A DNA stretch of 13,371 nucleotides. It comes from Caldifarciminota bacterium. GTDB lineage: Bacteria > Hydrothermota > Hydrothermia > S141-80. The stretch spans positions 1-13,371 of the forward strand of contig WFYF01000204.1 of assembly GCA_015490255.1 (NCBI GenBank). The letters are read 5' to 3'. The notes under the pieces were generated by a model, which did not search any database, had not been told where the DNA came from, and worked only from the letters and a program-made list of their open reading frames with translations. The translations under genes and the position numbers were made by a program. This document shows positions 1 through 8,610 of this stretch, in pieces; within the stretch, counting starts at the first letter, position 1, and the number at the start of each line of letters is the position of its first letter.

Positions 1-692
1 ATGACTATCTGGCCGCCCCCTCCCTCCAGGACGGAGAGCCCCTGAAAGCCCTGATGGAGGGCCTCCTTCAGGCCCTGGAGGAGGCCGGGACCCCTCTCCT
101 CGGAGGGGAGACCGCCGAACTTCCCGGGTTCTTCCAGGAGGGTGTCCCCTTTGACATTGCCGGGTTTGCCCTGGGAAAGGTGTCCCGGGAGGTGCTGCTT
201 CGCAGGGAAACCATACGGCCCGGGGATCTGCTGGTGGGCCTGTCCTCCGCCGGCCCCCACAGCAATGGCTACAGCCTGATCCGCCGGATCCTGGAGCGGG
301 TTGCTCCGCCTGCGGAGGTCCTGAAGGCCATCCTGGCCCCCACCCGGCTCTACCCGCAGGTGCCCCGGCTGTTTGCCTCCGGAGCGGTGAAAGCCGCTGC
401 CCACATCACCGGGGGCGGTTTTGAGGAAAACCTGCCCCGGGCTCTTCCGGCGGGTCTGGCCGCCGAGCTCACCCTTCCGGAACTTCCCGAAGTGTTCCGG
501 TGGCTCATGACCGCAGGCAATGTCTCTTTTGAAGAGGCCGCCCGGGTGTGGAACCTGGGTGTGGGGTTTGTGCTCGTTGTGGAACCCACCCGCCTCAGAG
601 ACGTGGAGACGGTGTTTCCCGACGCCCGGGTGCTCGGGAAGGTGGTGGCGGGGGAGGGGGTGCACATCAACAGGGAGGTGGACCATGCCTGA
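1..692 (+). CDS. purM: Phosphoribosylformylglycinamidine cyclo-ligase (AIR synthetase), 5'-truncated by the window edge
   Basis: PurM makes aminoimidazole ribonucleotide from formylglycinamidine ribonucleotide and ATP in cytosolic purine synthesis. The frame is already open at base 3 and about 229 residues are present. PurM proteins are usually about 340 residues, so roughly the first third lies outside the window. Visible family motifs are GGETAELPG, the SSAGPHSNGYSLIR segment, ITGGGFEENLPR, and a C-terminal segment ending WNLGVGFVLVV that matches the usual FNMGVGM-type block. The motifs occur in the normal order with no frameshift. An internal ATG at 54 is not the start, because the frame upstream of it still reads as PurM (DYLAAPSL). 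The stop at 690-692 lies inside the next gene (8-bp overlap), implying translational coupling to the acyl-CoA synthetase. The family assignment is firm. Confidence 0.95.
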   Translation, partial: DYLAAPSLQDGEPLKALMEGLLQALEEAGTPLLGGETAELPGFFQEGVPFDIAGFALGKVSREVLLRRETIRPGDLLVGLSSAGPHSNGYSLIRRILERVAPPAEVLKAILAPTRLYPQVPRLFASGAVKAAAHITGGGFEENLPRALPAGLAAELTLPELPEVFRWLMTAGNVSFEEAARVWNLGVGFVLVVEPTRLRDVETVFPDARVLGKVVAGEGVHINREVDHA

Positions 693-2445
693 TCGGTATG
701 CCCGGAAAAAGATGAAAGTGCACCGGCCCAGTCGGGGGGTGATGACCATTGCTGAAATGTTTGAGCGCAGTGCTCACGAATTCGCTGATACTGTGCTGTT
801 CCGGATGCGGGCCGCGGATGGAAAATCCTGGAGGGAATACACATACCGGGAAGGTCTGGAGATTGTGCGCAAGCTGGCCTGGATGCTGGTGGACCGTTTC
901 GGTCTCCAGCCCGGCATGCACGCGGCGGTGATCGGGGAAAATCGCCCGGAGTGGGCGTTTTCCTATCTTGCCATCCAGTGGGCCGGGGGGGTCGTGGTGC
1001 CCATTGACGCCCGCCTCACCCCCACCGAAATCCGCCACATCCTGGATCACAGCGAGAGTCACCTGATTCTCGCCCAGGAGAAATACATTCCTTCCCTGCT
1101 GGACATCCAGGAAAGCGTGCCCACTCTGAAGCACGTGATCTCCCAGGACCCCTATCCGGACGTTCCGGACCTGTGGGGCCTGGTGAAAGAAGCCGGCAGT
1201 ACGCTGGACCGGGTTCCCCGGAATCTGGACGATCTTGCCGTGATCCTCTATACCTCCGGAACCACCGGAAGTTCCAAGGGGGTGATGCTCACCCACCGGA
1301 ACATCATGTCCAACGTGAGCGACGTGTATCAGTGCATTCCCTTCCAGCCGGGGGAACGGGTGTTCTCCGTGCTGCCCATCCACCATGTTTTTGAAGGCAC
1401 GGCGGGTTTTCTCACCCCCATCTATGGAGGGCTTTCCATCACCTATTCCCGGTCCATCCTTCGGCCGCGGGAAATGCGGGCAGACATGCTGGACACCCGT
1501 CCCCACATGTTTCTGGTGGTGCCGCTGCTTCTGGAAAAGATCGTGATGGGGATTTTCCGGGAGGTGAAAAAGGCTCCCGCGCCCCGACGGGCGATCTTCT
1601 GGACCCTGTGGAACCTGTCCCGCCTTTCCGGACGCAAACTGGGGAAGGTGCTCTTCCGTACGGTGCGGGCCAAACTGGGACTGGACGAACTCCGGTATCT
1701 CGTTTCCGGCGGTGCGGCCCTGCCCCCCTGGGTGGCGGAGGCCCTGGAGACCATGGGGTTTCCTCTGATTCAGGGGTACGGCCTTTCGGAGACCTCCCCC
1801 GTGCTCACCGCCAATCCGCCGGATGCTCCCCGCAACGAGTCGGTGGGCCAGGCTCTTCCTTCTGTGGAGATCCGGATTGTGAATCCCAACGAAGACGGGA
1901 TCGGGGAAATCGCCGCCCGGGGTCCCAACATCATGAAGGGCTATTACAAAAACCCCGAAGCCACCGCCGAGATTCTGGACGACGAGGGCTGGCTCTATAC
2001 CGGGGACATGGGCTATCTGGATGAGGACGACTATCTGTATATCACCGGCCGCAAGAAATATGTGATCGTGTCCAAAGGCGGCAAGAACATCTATCCCGAG
2101 GAGGTGGAGAACGTTCTGGGCCAGTCCATCTATATTGAGGAGATTCTGTGTGTGGGTTTCAAAACTCCGGACGGGGACGAGGAGATCCACGTGATCGTGT
2201 ATCCCAACTATGAGAACCTGGATGCGTATTTCAAGGAAAAGGGGGTGGCCAATCCCCGGCGGGAGGATGTGGAGGAGGTGATCCGGAAGGAACTCCGGCA
2301 TTACAGCCAGGAACTTGCTCCCTACAAGCGCCCCCGCACCTTCAGCATCCGGGAGGAGGAGTTTGAGAAAACCACCACCCGGAAAATCAAGCGGTTCCTG
2401 TATATGCAGAGCCCGGTCCCGGTGGAAGAACGGAGGTCCCTGTGA
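685..2445 (+). CDS. AMP-forming long-chain acyl-CoA synthetase (FadD-like)
   Basis: Predicted to activate fatty acids to acyl-AMP and then acyl-CoA, at the membrane or in the cytosol. The protein is 586 residues, a usual size for long-chain acyl-CoA synthetases. The adenylate-forming motifs appear in order: the phosphate-binding loop YTSGTTGSSKG (189-199), QGYGLSET (363-370), YTGD (438-441), the ITGRKK hinge region, and a C-terminal TTTRKIKR with the expected catalytic lysine at K567. The N-terminal AEMFERSA...WREYTY segment also fits this family. I chose the ATG at 685 because GGAGGTG lies just upstream (674-680) and the frame upstream of it is only purM read out of frame. Substrate chain length cannot be read from sequence. 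It overlaps purM by 8 bp and abuts the next gene at TGATG. Confidence 0.92.
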   Translation: MPDRYARKKMKVHRPSRGVMTIAEMFERSAHEFADTVLFRMRAADGKSWREYTYREGLEIVRKLAWMLVDRFGLQPGMHAAVIGENRPEWAFSYLAIQWAGGVVVPIDARLTPTEIRHILDHSESHLILAQEKYIPSLLDIQESVPTLKHVISQDPYPDVPDLWGLVKEAGSTLDRVPRNLDDLAVILYTSGTTGSSKGVMLTHRNIMSNVSDVYQCIPFQPGERVFSVLPIHHVFEGTAGFLTPIYGGLSITYSRSILRPREMRADMLDTRPHMFLVVPLLLEKIVMGIFREVKKAPAPRRAIFWTLWNLSRLSGRKLGKVLFRTVRAKLGLDELRYLVSGGAALPPWVAEALETMGFPLIQGYGLSETSPVLTANPPDAPRNESVGQALPSVEIRIVNPNEDGIGEIAARGPNIMKGYYKNPEATAEILDDEGWLYTGDMGYLDEDDYLYITGRKKYVIVSKGGKNIYPEEVENVLGQSIYIEEILCVGFKTPDGDEEIHVIVYPNYENLDAYFKEKGVANPRREDVEEVIRKELRHYSQELAPYKRPRTFSIREEEFEKTTTRKIKRFLYMQSPVPVEERRSL

Positions 2446-3029
2446 TGATCTCCCTGCTCGTGGCATCCATCTTTCCTCTGATGAACCCCATCGCTCCCAC
2501 CCGGACGCCGGAATGGACCTTTTCAGCGGCCTTCGGGGACTACACCCGCGTGGCGGGGGGCATGGTGCTTTCGGGCGGTGGTCGCTGGCGGCTGGGACGG
2601 ACCACCACCCTGGGGCTGCGGCTGGGCACGGGTTTCAGCCGGAGCGCCATCCTGGGGTTGGAGGGAGACCTGGCCCTGCTTCTGCACCGGAAAACCCGGG
2701 ACATCCCCTTTGACTTCGGCCTGGTCCCCTCTGTGGGGCTGTGGCTGGGGGACCGGATCGCCCTGCTCTTCCCTGCTGTTCATGGGCTTTTTCACTGGAC
2801 CTTCCGTCTGGAGGACGTGCGCTCTCCGGTTCGGTTCTATGTCGGCCCTCTCGTGGGGGGATATATCTACTCCTACGACACGGGTGCCGGGCGCACAAGC
2901 GGCGGCGACGTGGAGGGCGGGGTGGTTGCCGGGTTCACCATGGATGCCACCCGGGCCCTGGGCTGGGGAGTGGAGGCGGCCTTCGGACGGTTTGGTATGT
3001 ATTTCACCGCGAGCATGAGGATTTTCTGA
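2445..3029 (+). CDS. Small putative outer-membrane beta-barrel protein, unknown function
   Basis: I do not recognise a named family. The product is about 194 residues. A hydrophobic N-terminus (MISLLVASIFPLMNP) could be an export signal, though it lacks the usual basic residue and no clear cleavage site stands out. The rest is a run of short alternating polar/hydrophobic segments rich in Gly and aromatics (for example WRLGRTTTLGLRLG, VGLWLGDRIALLF, FYVGPLVGGYIYSY). The chain ends GMYFTASMRIF, and a C-terminal Phe after an amphipathic strand is typical of outer-membrane barrels. The ATG at 2445 overlaps the preceding stop by one base (TGATG), with GGAGG at 2432-2436. An in-frame GTG at 2442 would add one residue. 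Possible roles are an assembly or adhesion barrel; function is unknown and the barrel call is inference. Confidence 0.7.
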   Translation: MISLLVASIFPLMNPIAPTRTPEWTFSAAFGDYTRVAGGMVLSGGGRWRLGRTTTLGLRLGTGFSRSAILGLEGDLALLLHRKTRDIPFDFGLVPSVGLWLGDRIALLFPAVHGLFHWTFRLEDVRSPVRFYVGPLVGGYIYSYDTGAGRTSGGDVEGGVVAGFTMDATRALGWGVEAAFGRFGMYFTASMRIF

Positions 3030-3056
3030 CATTCTCACCGAACGAGGAGGTGCACC

Positions 3057-4376
3057 ATGGCCTATCGCGTGGTGATTCTGGGTGCGGCCGGTCGGGATTT
3101 CCACAATTTCAACGTGTTTTTCCGCAACAACCCTGCGTTTGAAGTGGTGGCCTTCACCGCCACCCAGATCCCGGACATTGAGGGACGGGTCTATCCCCCG
3201 GAACTTGCCGGAGAACGTTATCCGGAAGGGGTGCCCATCCTGCCGGAGGAGGACCTGGAGAAAGTCATCCGGGAGAAAAAGGTGGACTTTGCGGTGTTCG
3301 CTTATTCGGATGTGTCCCACGAACACGTGATGCACCTGGCGAGCCGGGCCCACGCGGCTGGTGCGAGTTTCATGCTTCTGGGTCCGGAACACACCATGCT
3401 GAAGTCCCGCAAACCGGTGGTGGCCATCGGTGCGGTGCGCACGGGCTCGGGAAAGTCCCAGACCACCCGACGGGTGGCAGAGATCCTGAAGGCCATGGGG
3501 AAGAAGGTGGCCGTGGTACGCCATCCCATGCCTTACGGCGATCTGCGGAAGCAGATCGCCCAGCGGTTTGCCACCTATGAAGACCTGGACCGGTACAACT
3601 GCACCATTGAGGAGAGGGAGGAGTATGAACCCCATCTGGACCGGGGCAACGTGGTGTTCGCCGGGGTGGATTATGAGAAAATCCTCCGGATGGCGGAGGA
3701 AGAGGCCGATGTGGTGCTGTGGGACGGGGGCAACAACGACTTCCCCTTTTTCCGGCCGGACCTTTTCATCGTGATCGCCGATCCCTTCCGGGCGGATCAC
3801 GGTCTGCGCTATCATCCCGGCGAGACCAACCTCCGGATGGCGGACGTGGTGGTGATCAACAAGGTGGATTCGGCGTCTTTTGAGGACGTCCAGCGGGTTC
3901 GGGAAATCGTCGCCCAGGTGAACCCCCGGGCGGAGGTGATTGAGGCGGCCTCTCCCATCTTTGTGGAGGATCCCGGGGCCATCCGGGGCAAACGGGTGGT
4001 GGTGGTGGAGGACGGTCCCACCCTCACCCACGGAGAGATGAGTTTCGGGGCGGGGTATCTCGCTGCACGGAGGTTCGGTGCCGCCGAAATCGTTCCACCT
4101 TTTGACTTCGCGGTGGGCACGGTCCGGGCGGCCATGGAGGCCTGGCCCCAGGTTCGGGAGGTGCTTCCGGCCGTGGGCTATTCCGAGCAGCAGCTTGCCG
4201 ACCTTGCCGAAACCCTGAACCGCGTGCCCGCCGACGTGGTGGTGAGCGCCACCCCCATTTCCCTTGCGCGGGTGGTGCAGGTGAACAAGCCCATCGTGCG
4301 GGTGCGCTATGAGCTCCAGGAAATCGGCCGGCCCACCCTGGAAGAGGTGCTGGACCGGGCCCTGGGAGGTGGATGA
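3057..4376 (+). CDS. Cyclic 2,3-diphosphoglycerate synthetase-like P-loop protein (COG2403-type predicted GTPase)
   Basis: A 439-residue protein resembling the archaeal enzyme that closes 2,3-diphosphoglycerate to its cyclic form, and the bacterial 'predicted GTPase' relatives. A Rossmann-like N-terminus ([15 protein letters not shown]) precedes a variant Walker [11 protein letters not shown] (125-134), followed by QTTRR. Further features are [21 protein letters not shown], a Walker B-like WDGGNND (222-228), the GTPase-style NKVD (268-271), and [17 protein letters not shown]. All are conserved in the family as I know it, and length is close to usual. The start at 3057 has AGGAGG at 3045-3050, six bases upstream. 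The gene follows a 27-bp gap, the largest in the run, and ends in an overlap with the SPFH gene. Whether bacterial members make cyclic diphosphoglycerate is unproven here, so the family is secure but the reaction is inferred. Confidence 0.8.
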   Translation: MAYRVVILGAAGRDFHNFNVFFRNNPAFEVVAFTATQIPDIEGRVYPPELAGERYPEGVPILPEEDLEKVIREKKVDFAVFAYSDVSHEHVMHLASRAHAAGASFMLLGPEHTMLKSRKPVVAIGAVRTGSGKSQTTRRVAEILKAMGKKVAVVRHPMPYGDLRKQIAQRFATYEDLDRYNCTIEEREEYEPHLDRGNVVFAGVDYEKILRMAEEEADVVLWDGGNNDFPFFRPDLFIVIADPFRADHGLRYHPGETNLRMADVVVINKVDSASFEDVQRVREIVAQVNPRAEVIEAASPIFVEDPGAIRGKRVVVVEDGPTLTHGEMSFGAGYLAARRFGAAEIVPPFDFAVGTVRAAMEAWPQVREVLPAVGYSEQQLADLAETLNRVPADVVVSATPISLARVVQVNKPIVRVRYELQEIGRPTLEEVLDRALGGG

Positions 4377-5134
4377 TGGGCGGTTTTGCCTTCACCTTAA
4401 TCCTTCTTCTGGTCATGCTCCTGGCCTCCATGCTCCGGGTCCTCCGGGAATATGAGCGGGCGGTGATCTTTCGCCTGGGACGTTTCGTCGGGGTGAAGGG
4501 CCCGGGGCTGATCGTTCTGCTGCCCATCATTGACAAAATGGTCAAGGTGTCCCTGCGGACGGTGGTGCTGGATGTGCCCCCCCAGGATGTGATCACCAAG
4601 GACAACGTCTCCATCAAGGTGAACGCCGTGGTGTATTTCCGGGTGATGGACCCGGCGAAAGCGGTGCTGGAGGTGGAGGACTATCTCTACGCCACCAGCC
4701 AGATCTCCCAGACCACCCTCCGGAGCGTGTTGGGGGAGGTGGAACTGGATGAGGTGCTCTCCCAGCGAGAGAAGCTCAACGAGCGCCTCCAGACCATCAT
4801 AGACCGCCAGACGGATCCCTGGGGGGTGAAGGTGTCCGCGGTGGAGATCAAGCACGTGGATCTCCCCCAGGAGATGCAGCGGGCCATGGCCCGCCAGGCG
4901 GAGGCCGAGCGGGAGCGCCGGGCCAAAGTGATCGCAGCCGAAGGCGAGTTCCAGGCGTCCAGACGGCTGGCGGAAGCTGCAGAGATTCTGGCCAAAAACC
5001 CCATCACCATCCAGCTCCGGTTTCTCCAGACCGCAACGGAGCTGGCCACCGAGAAAACCACCACCATCATTTTCCCGTTGCCGGTGGAGTTGATGAGTGG
5101 GATGTTTCAGCGGAAAGAAGGAGGTGAAGCATGA
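4376..5134 (+). CDS. Stomatin-like SPFH/band 7 membrane protein (slipin)
   Basis: A 252-residue member of the SPFH superfamily, whose members form oligomeric scaffolds on the inner membrane. One hydrophobic segment spans about residues 4-21. The band 7 domain follows: [25 protein letters not shown], and the slipin-typical [14 protein letters not shown] and VNAVVYFRV. Then comes [16 protein letters not shown], and a charged coiled-coil-like stretch (about 165-200, rich in Ala, Glu and Arg). The end, [12 protein letters not shown], also fits bacterial slipins. Many slipins sit beside an NfeD-family protein, but none is present here. Two ATGs in tandem (4373 and 4376) overlap the preceding stop. 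GGAGG at 4365-4369 gives better spacing to 4376, so I chose it; using 4373 adds one Met. The family call is firm, while the client protein or process is unknown. Confidence 0.9.
   Translation: MGGFAFTLILLLVMLLASMLRVLREYERAVIFRLGRFVGVKGPGLIVLLPIIDKMVKVSLRTVVLDVPPQDVITKDNVSIKVNAVVYFRVMDPAKAVLEVEDYLYATSQISQTTLRSVLGEVELDEVLSQREKLNERLQTIIDRQTDPWGVKVSAVEIKHVDLPQEMQRAMARQAEAERERRAKVIAAEGEFQASRRLAEAAEILAKNPITIQLRFLQTATELATEKTTTIIFPLPVELMSGMFQRKEGGEA
5118..5126 (+). promoter_or_regulatory. Strong Shine-Dalgarno for the lipoprotein gene
   Basis: AAGGAGGTG, followed by a further A, closely matches the anti-Shine-Dalgarno complement and sits four bases before the ATG at 5131. It lies inside the 3' end of the SPFH gene. 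It fixes the lipoprotein start and suggests independent, strong initiation as well as coupling through the 4-bp ATGA overlap. Confidence 0.75.
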
Positions 5135-6186
5135 GTGTCCGATCCGTCGCGGCCGGCCTGCTGAGTCTGGCCGTTCTCGGAGGGTGTCTCCGTCCGAAGG
5201 ACCATCTTGCAAGCTGGGACACCCGCATCCAGGTCCCCATTGACACGGTGGTGCTTCTGCGGGTGGCCCTGGATTCCCTGAAAGATTATAATGTTTTCCA
5301 GCGGGGTGATACCCTGGGGATCTTCCAGGCCGGTGACACCACGAACGTTCCCCTCCCTCCCCCCATCCAGCTTCGCTTCAGCAAAGGATGGCCGGATCAG
5401 CTGGACTCCACCCGGACCCGCCTTCACACCCGGATCGTGGGGGTGCGGGCCCTGGGATATGCCCGGGTGGTGGGAGCCCAGAACCAGGATGCGCAGGTCA
5501 CCGGCCGTCTTTTCGTGGTGTTCACCTCGGGCGACACCATAGACACCACCCTCCAGATCACCGTGCCTGCAGGACAGACTCAGGACCTCACCGTTTCCTA
5601 TACCTTTGACGTTCCCCTTTCTCCCTACGATTTCCAGTTTGACATCACTTCCAACGTGAATCCGCTGGATCCCGCCTTTGCGGACACCGCCTACGGTCTG
5701 CTGGAGATTCCCCTGGCCATCCATTATCGGGGGGATACCCTCGTGACCACCCTCCAGACGGTGGACATCCCGGAGGACGTGTCCCGGGCGGCCGATTCCG
5801 CTGCGGCGAGTTCTGTGGGTTTTCTGATTCGCCGGGCCTTCCTGTATCTCACCGTGGTGAACCAGGCCCCTCTCTCGGCCTCTTTTCAGGCATGGCTGTA
5901 TGACAGTGCCCGCACGGACAGCACCCTGATCATCAACGACACCCTCCACCCCGCCCAGCTGGACGACCGGGGTTTTGTGTCCGCGCCCGCCTATGACACT
6001 CTCCAGGTGGAGCTCACCGAAGCCCTTCTTACCCGATACCTTGCCCAGGACAGCCTCCGCATGATCGCCCGGGTGGAGCTCCCTGCTCTGAACGACACGG
6101 TTTATGTGTCCACCAGCGACCAGATCGCCTTCTCCGGATATCTGGAGTTCATCCTCAACGTGGAACCGGACAGCCTGTTCCAGTAA
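5131..6186 (+). CDS. Predicted lipoprotein of unknown function, beta-rich
   Basis: A 351-residue exported lipoprotein. Residues 1-18 form a signal peptide ([18 protein letters not shown]) with a lipobox LGGC whose lipidated Cys is C19. The mature part is rich in Asp, Thr, Ser and alternating strand-like segments, with many DT and DS pairs ([22 protein letters not shown]). Cys is absent from most of the chain and no enzyme motif is visible. The composition suggests an all-beta, Ig-like or jelly-roll surface protein. I do not recognise the family. It overlaps the SPFH gene by 4 bp and is followed after about 12 bases by the OmpA-family gene, so the two may act together at the outer membrane. 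The lipoprotein call is well supported and the role is open. Confidence 0.8.
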   Translation: MSVRSVAAGLLSLAVLGGCLRPKDHLASWDTRIQVPIDTVVLLRVALDSLKDYNVFQRGDTLGIFQAGDTTNVPLPPPIQLRFSKGWPDQLDSTRTRLHTRIVGVRALGYARVVGAQNQDAQVTGRLFVVFTSGDTIDTTLQITVPAGQTQDLTVSYTFDVPLSPYDFQFDITSNVNPLDPAFADTAYGLLEIPLAIHYRGDTLVTTLQTVDIPEDVSRAADSAAASSVGFLIRRAFLYLTVVNQAPLSASFQAWLYDSARTDSTLIINDTLHPAQLDDRGFVSAPAYDTLQVELTEALLTRYLAQDSLRMIARVELPALNDTVYVSTSDQIAFSGYLEFILNVEPDSLFQ

Positions 6187-6191
6187 GGAGG
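6185..6191 (+). promoter_or_regulatory. Ribosome binding site deciding the OmpA-family start
   Basis: AAGGAGG begins within the TAA stop of the lipoprotein gene. It is only one base from the first possible ATG (6193) but seven bases from the ATG at 6199, so 6199 is the more likely start. A GTG at 6196 is also in frame. Confidence 0.7.
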
Positions 6192-6198
6192 CATGGTG

Positions 6199-8610
6199 AT
6201 GGGAATTCTGCTTGTGATGGCGCAGCTTGGCACAGGCCTTGGTCTCCCGCTCGGAGAAGGGCAGGGAATGGCCGGAAACACCACCGTGCTTTCCGCCCCC
6301 GCCCTGGCCGGACTGGGTCTGGGATTTGCCCCCCGGTGGAGCTTCTCTCCCCTGGGACTCCAGGCCGGTTATCATCAAAACTGGCTTGCCATCCGGGACA
6401 TCAACCTTTTGATGAGCGTGGATTCTCTGGACACCACCGAGACCCGCAGGCTGGTGGAAGCCCTGCCGGACGGACCGGTGGTGCTTTCCCACAACCTGGA
6501 TCTCGTGGTGCTTTCCTATTCGGTGGGCCGGTGGGGATTCTTTGTCCGTCCCACCGCACGGGCGATCTTGAACCTTCCCTCCGATCTGGCCCGTCTGGCT
6601 TTTGAGGGCGTGCTCATCAACCGGACCTACGACTTCACCGATCTCTCCGCCCAGGCGCTGGCCTTTACCCGGATTGGTGGGGGATACAGCATCCCCATCC
6701 GGATGCGGGACTTCCTGGGTGTCCAGGAGGTCCGGGAGATTGAAGTGGGTATCTCGGCCAGCTTCCTCTGGGGACACGGCGTGCTGGAGGTGGACCCCGC
6801 GGACCGCTTTGTGGCCGTGTCCCAGCAGGGTTACACCTATCAGGCCGATTCCTCCCGGTTTCGCTCCGCAGGGGTGCTTACCTTTGGTTCCGTCCCCAGT
6901 CCGGCTCCCGCCGGTGCGGGGTTCAGCATGGACCTCTCCGCGGCCACGGAGGTGGACCCCCAGCTCACTCTGGCCCTTTCGCTGGAAAACCTTTTCGGCT
7001 TCATCAACTGGTACCGGGATGTGGTGGAGGGCGTGGCCATCCTGGAGCCCGACTCCATCCGCACAGGGGACTTCCGGGGAGGGACTCTGGACAGCCTGGA
7101 TGCCTTCTTTGAGCGTCGCTTCCGGGACACCGCCACCACCCGGGAAGGCGTCCCCTTCCAGACCCGTTTCGCCCCCATTCTCCGCATTGGTGCCCGGTTC
7201 AAGCCCCTGGCTTATCCCCAGTTTGTCTTCCACGCCACCTATACGCAGGGGTTCAAGAAGGACGCCCTGTCCACCACCACCCCCCGGCTGGACGCCGGTC
7301 TGGAATATGCCCTGGCTTCTTTCCTCCCCGTCCGCCTGGGGATTACCCTCGGCGGCCGGGTGGGGTTCGGTCTGGGACTGGGGGCCGGAGTTCGTGCGGG
7401 CCCGGTGACGCTGGACCTGGGCTACACCTCCCTGTCCGGTATCGGTTTCGGGGCCAGAGGGGAACACCTCTATGCCCACCTGGGGGTGGTGGGTCCGGTC
7501 ACCGGGACTTTCCGCGGGAAGGTGATTGACTCCATCCTCCAGAAGCCCGTCCTGGCCCGGGTTACGGTGTATACCCGTACGAAGGAAATCCCCGTGCAGC
7601 TGGACAGCACCGGGGCCTTTTCCCTCCCGGTTATGGGACCCATCCGGGTGAAGGTGGAGCATCCGGACTATGCCTTCCGGGAGTACGCCTTTGAGGTGCC
7701 AGCCGGCAAGGTGGTGGAAGAAACCCTCCGTCTGCGTCCCATCACCGCCCCGGTGGTCCTGCGCTTCGTGGACCGGGAAACCCGGAAACCCGTGGCGGGT
7801 GTGGACTTCACCCTGAACCTGGTGGGCCGATCGCCCATCCAGGGGCAGACCGACTCCACGGGAACCTGGCAGGGCAGGCTACGGGAAGGGCGCTACCGGG
7901 TGGTGGCCCGTCACCCTGACTATTTTGAGCACGCCGATGAGATCTTTGTGCGGGGCGGAGTGCCGCTGGAGAAGACCTTTGCCCTTCAGCCCCTCTTCGG
8001 TACGCTGGTGGTCAAGGTGGTGGACGCGGAGAAGGCCACACCCCTTCAGGCTCGTGTGGTGCTGAGGAAAGGCACCGGTGAGGTGCTGGTGGACACCACC
8101 ACCGACGAGAAGGGCATGGTGTCCTTCCGCCTGCGGGAAGGGGTCTACCGGATTGAGGTGGACAAACCCAAAACCCGCTATATCAAACGGCAGGCCCGGG
8201 TGGAGGTGAAGGGCGGTGCCACGGTGGAGAAAGAGATGGCCCTCCTGCGGAAGGCCATGGTGTTCACCTTCCGGAACATCTATTTTGACCTCAACAAGGC
8301 CACCCTGCGACCCGAGTCCTATCCCGTGCTGGACTCCATCGCCCAGATGCTCCTGGAGAACCCCACCGTGAAGGTGGAAATCGCCGGTCACACGGACACC
8401 CGGGGGTCCTTCACCTATAACCTCCGTCTGTCCCAGGCCCGTGCGGAATCGGTCCGGCGGTATCTTATCTCCAAGGGTGTGGAACCGGAACGGCTGATCG
8501 CCAAGGGTTATGGGGAATCCCAGCCCATCATCAAAAACGCCCGCACCGAAGCCGAACACCAGCAGAACCGCCGGGTGGAGTTCCGGATTCTGGGTGAAGT
8601 CAGGCGCTGA
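6199..8610 (+). CDS. Large OmpA-family outer-membrane protein: barrel-like N-terminus, three regulatory-like repeats, C-terminal OmpA domain
   Basis: An 803-residue envelope protein likely anchoring the outer membrane to peptidoglycan. A short hydrophobic N-terminus (MGILLVMAQLGTGLG) may be a signal peptide. Residues to about 430 look like a beta-barrel or large beta domain (VGRWGFFVRPTARAIL, LDLGYTSLSGIGFGARGEH). From about 434 to 690 there are three related modules of roughly 70-85 residues resembling carboxypeptidase-regulatory or PEGA-type domains, each with a PV/PLxARV-like start, a DSTG or DEKG turn and an REGxYR- or IRVKVEHPDY-like strand. The OmpA domain follows: NIYFDLNKATLRPES (Y695), GHTDTRG with D733, and NLRLSQARAESVRRYL with R748. 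D733 and R748 are the residues known to bind diaminopimelate in OmpA domains. It ends RRVEFRIL near the C-terminus. The stop overlaps the next ATG by one base. The N-terminal family name is uncertain. Confidence 0.88.
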   Translation: MGILLVMAQLGTGLGLPLGEGQGMAGNTTVLSAPALAGLGLGFAPRWSFSPLGLQAGYHQNWLAIRDINLLMSVDSLDTTETRRLVEALPDGPVVLSHNLDLVVLSYSVGRWGFFVRPTARAILNLPSDLARLAFEGVLINRTYDFTDLSAQALAFTRIGGGYSIPIRMRDFLGVQEVREIEVGISASFLWGHGVLEVDPADRFVAVSQQGYTYQADSSRFRSAGVLTFGSVPSPAPAGAGFSMDLSAATEVDPQLTLALSLENLFGFINWYRDVVEGVAILEPDSIRTGDFRGGTLDSLDAFFERRFRDTATTREGVPFQTRFAPILRIGARFKPLAYPQFVFHATYTQGFKKDALSTTTPRLDAGLEYALASFLPVRLGITLGGRVGFGLGLGAGVRAGPVTLDLGYTSLSGIGFGARGEHLYAHLGVVGPVTGTFRGKVIDSILQKPVLARVTVYTRTKEIPVQLDSTGAFSLPVMGPIRVKVEHPDYAFREYAFEVPAGKVVEETLRLRPITAPVVLRFVDRETRKPVAGVDFTLNLVGRSPIQGQTDSTGTWQGRLREGRYRVVARHPDYFEHADEIFVRGGVPLEKTFALQPLFGTLVVKVVDAEKATPLQARVVLRKGTGEVLVDTTTDEKGMVSFRLREGVYRIEVDKPKTRYIKRQARVEVKGGATVEKEMALLRKAMVFTFRNIYFDLNKATLRPESYPVLDSIAQMLLENPTVKVEIAGHTDTRGSFTYNLRLSQARAESVRRYLISKGVEPERLIAKGYGESQPIIKNARTEAEHQQNRRVEFRILGEVRR

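Noticed and set aside
520..684. Upstream extension of the acyl-CoA synthetase to an ATG at 520
   Set aside because: The added residues are purM read in another frame and match no acyl-CoA synthetase N-terminus. The ATG at 685 has a Shine-Dalgarno and fits family length.
667..2466. Long open frame on the minus strand opposite the acyl-CoA synthetase
   Set aside because: It is a shadow caused by GC-rich third codon positions. Its translation is low-complexity, rich in His, Gly and Pro, with no family motifs, while the + strand gene is a clear enzyme.
5107..7662. 851-codon open frame on the minus strand across the lipoprotein and OmpA genes
   Set aside because: Its translation is rich in His, Gly and Gln with no recognisable domain. 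The + strand shows a lipobox, good ribosome sites and an OmpA domain.
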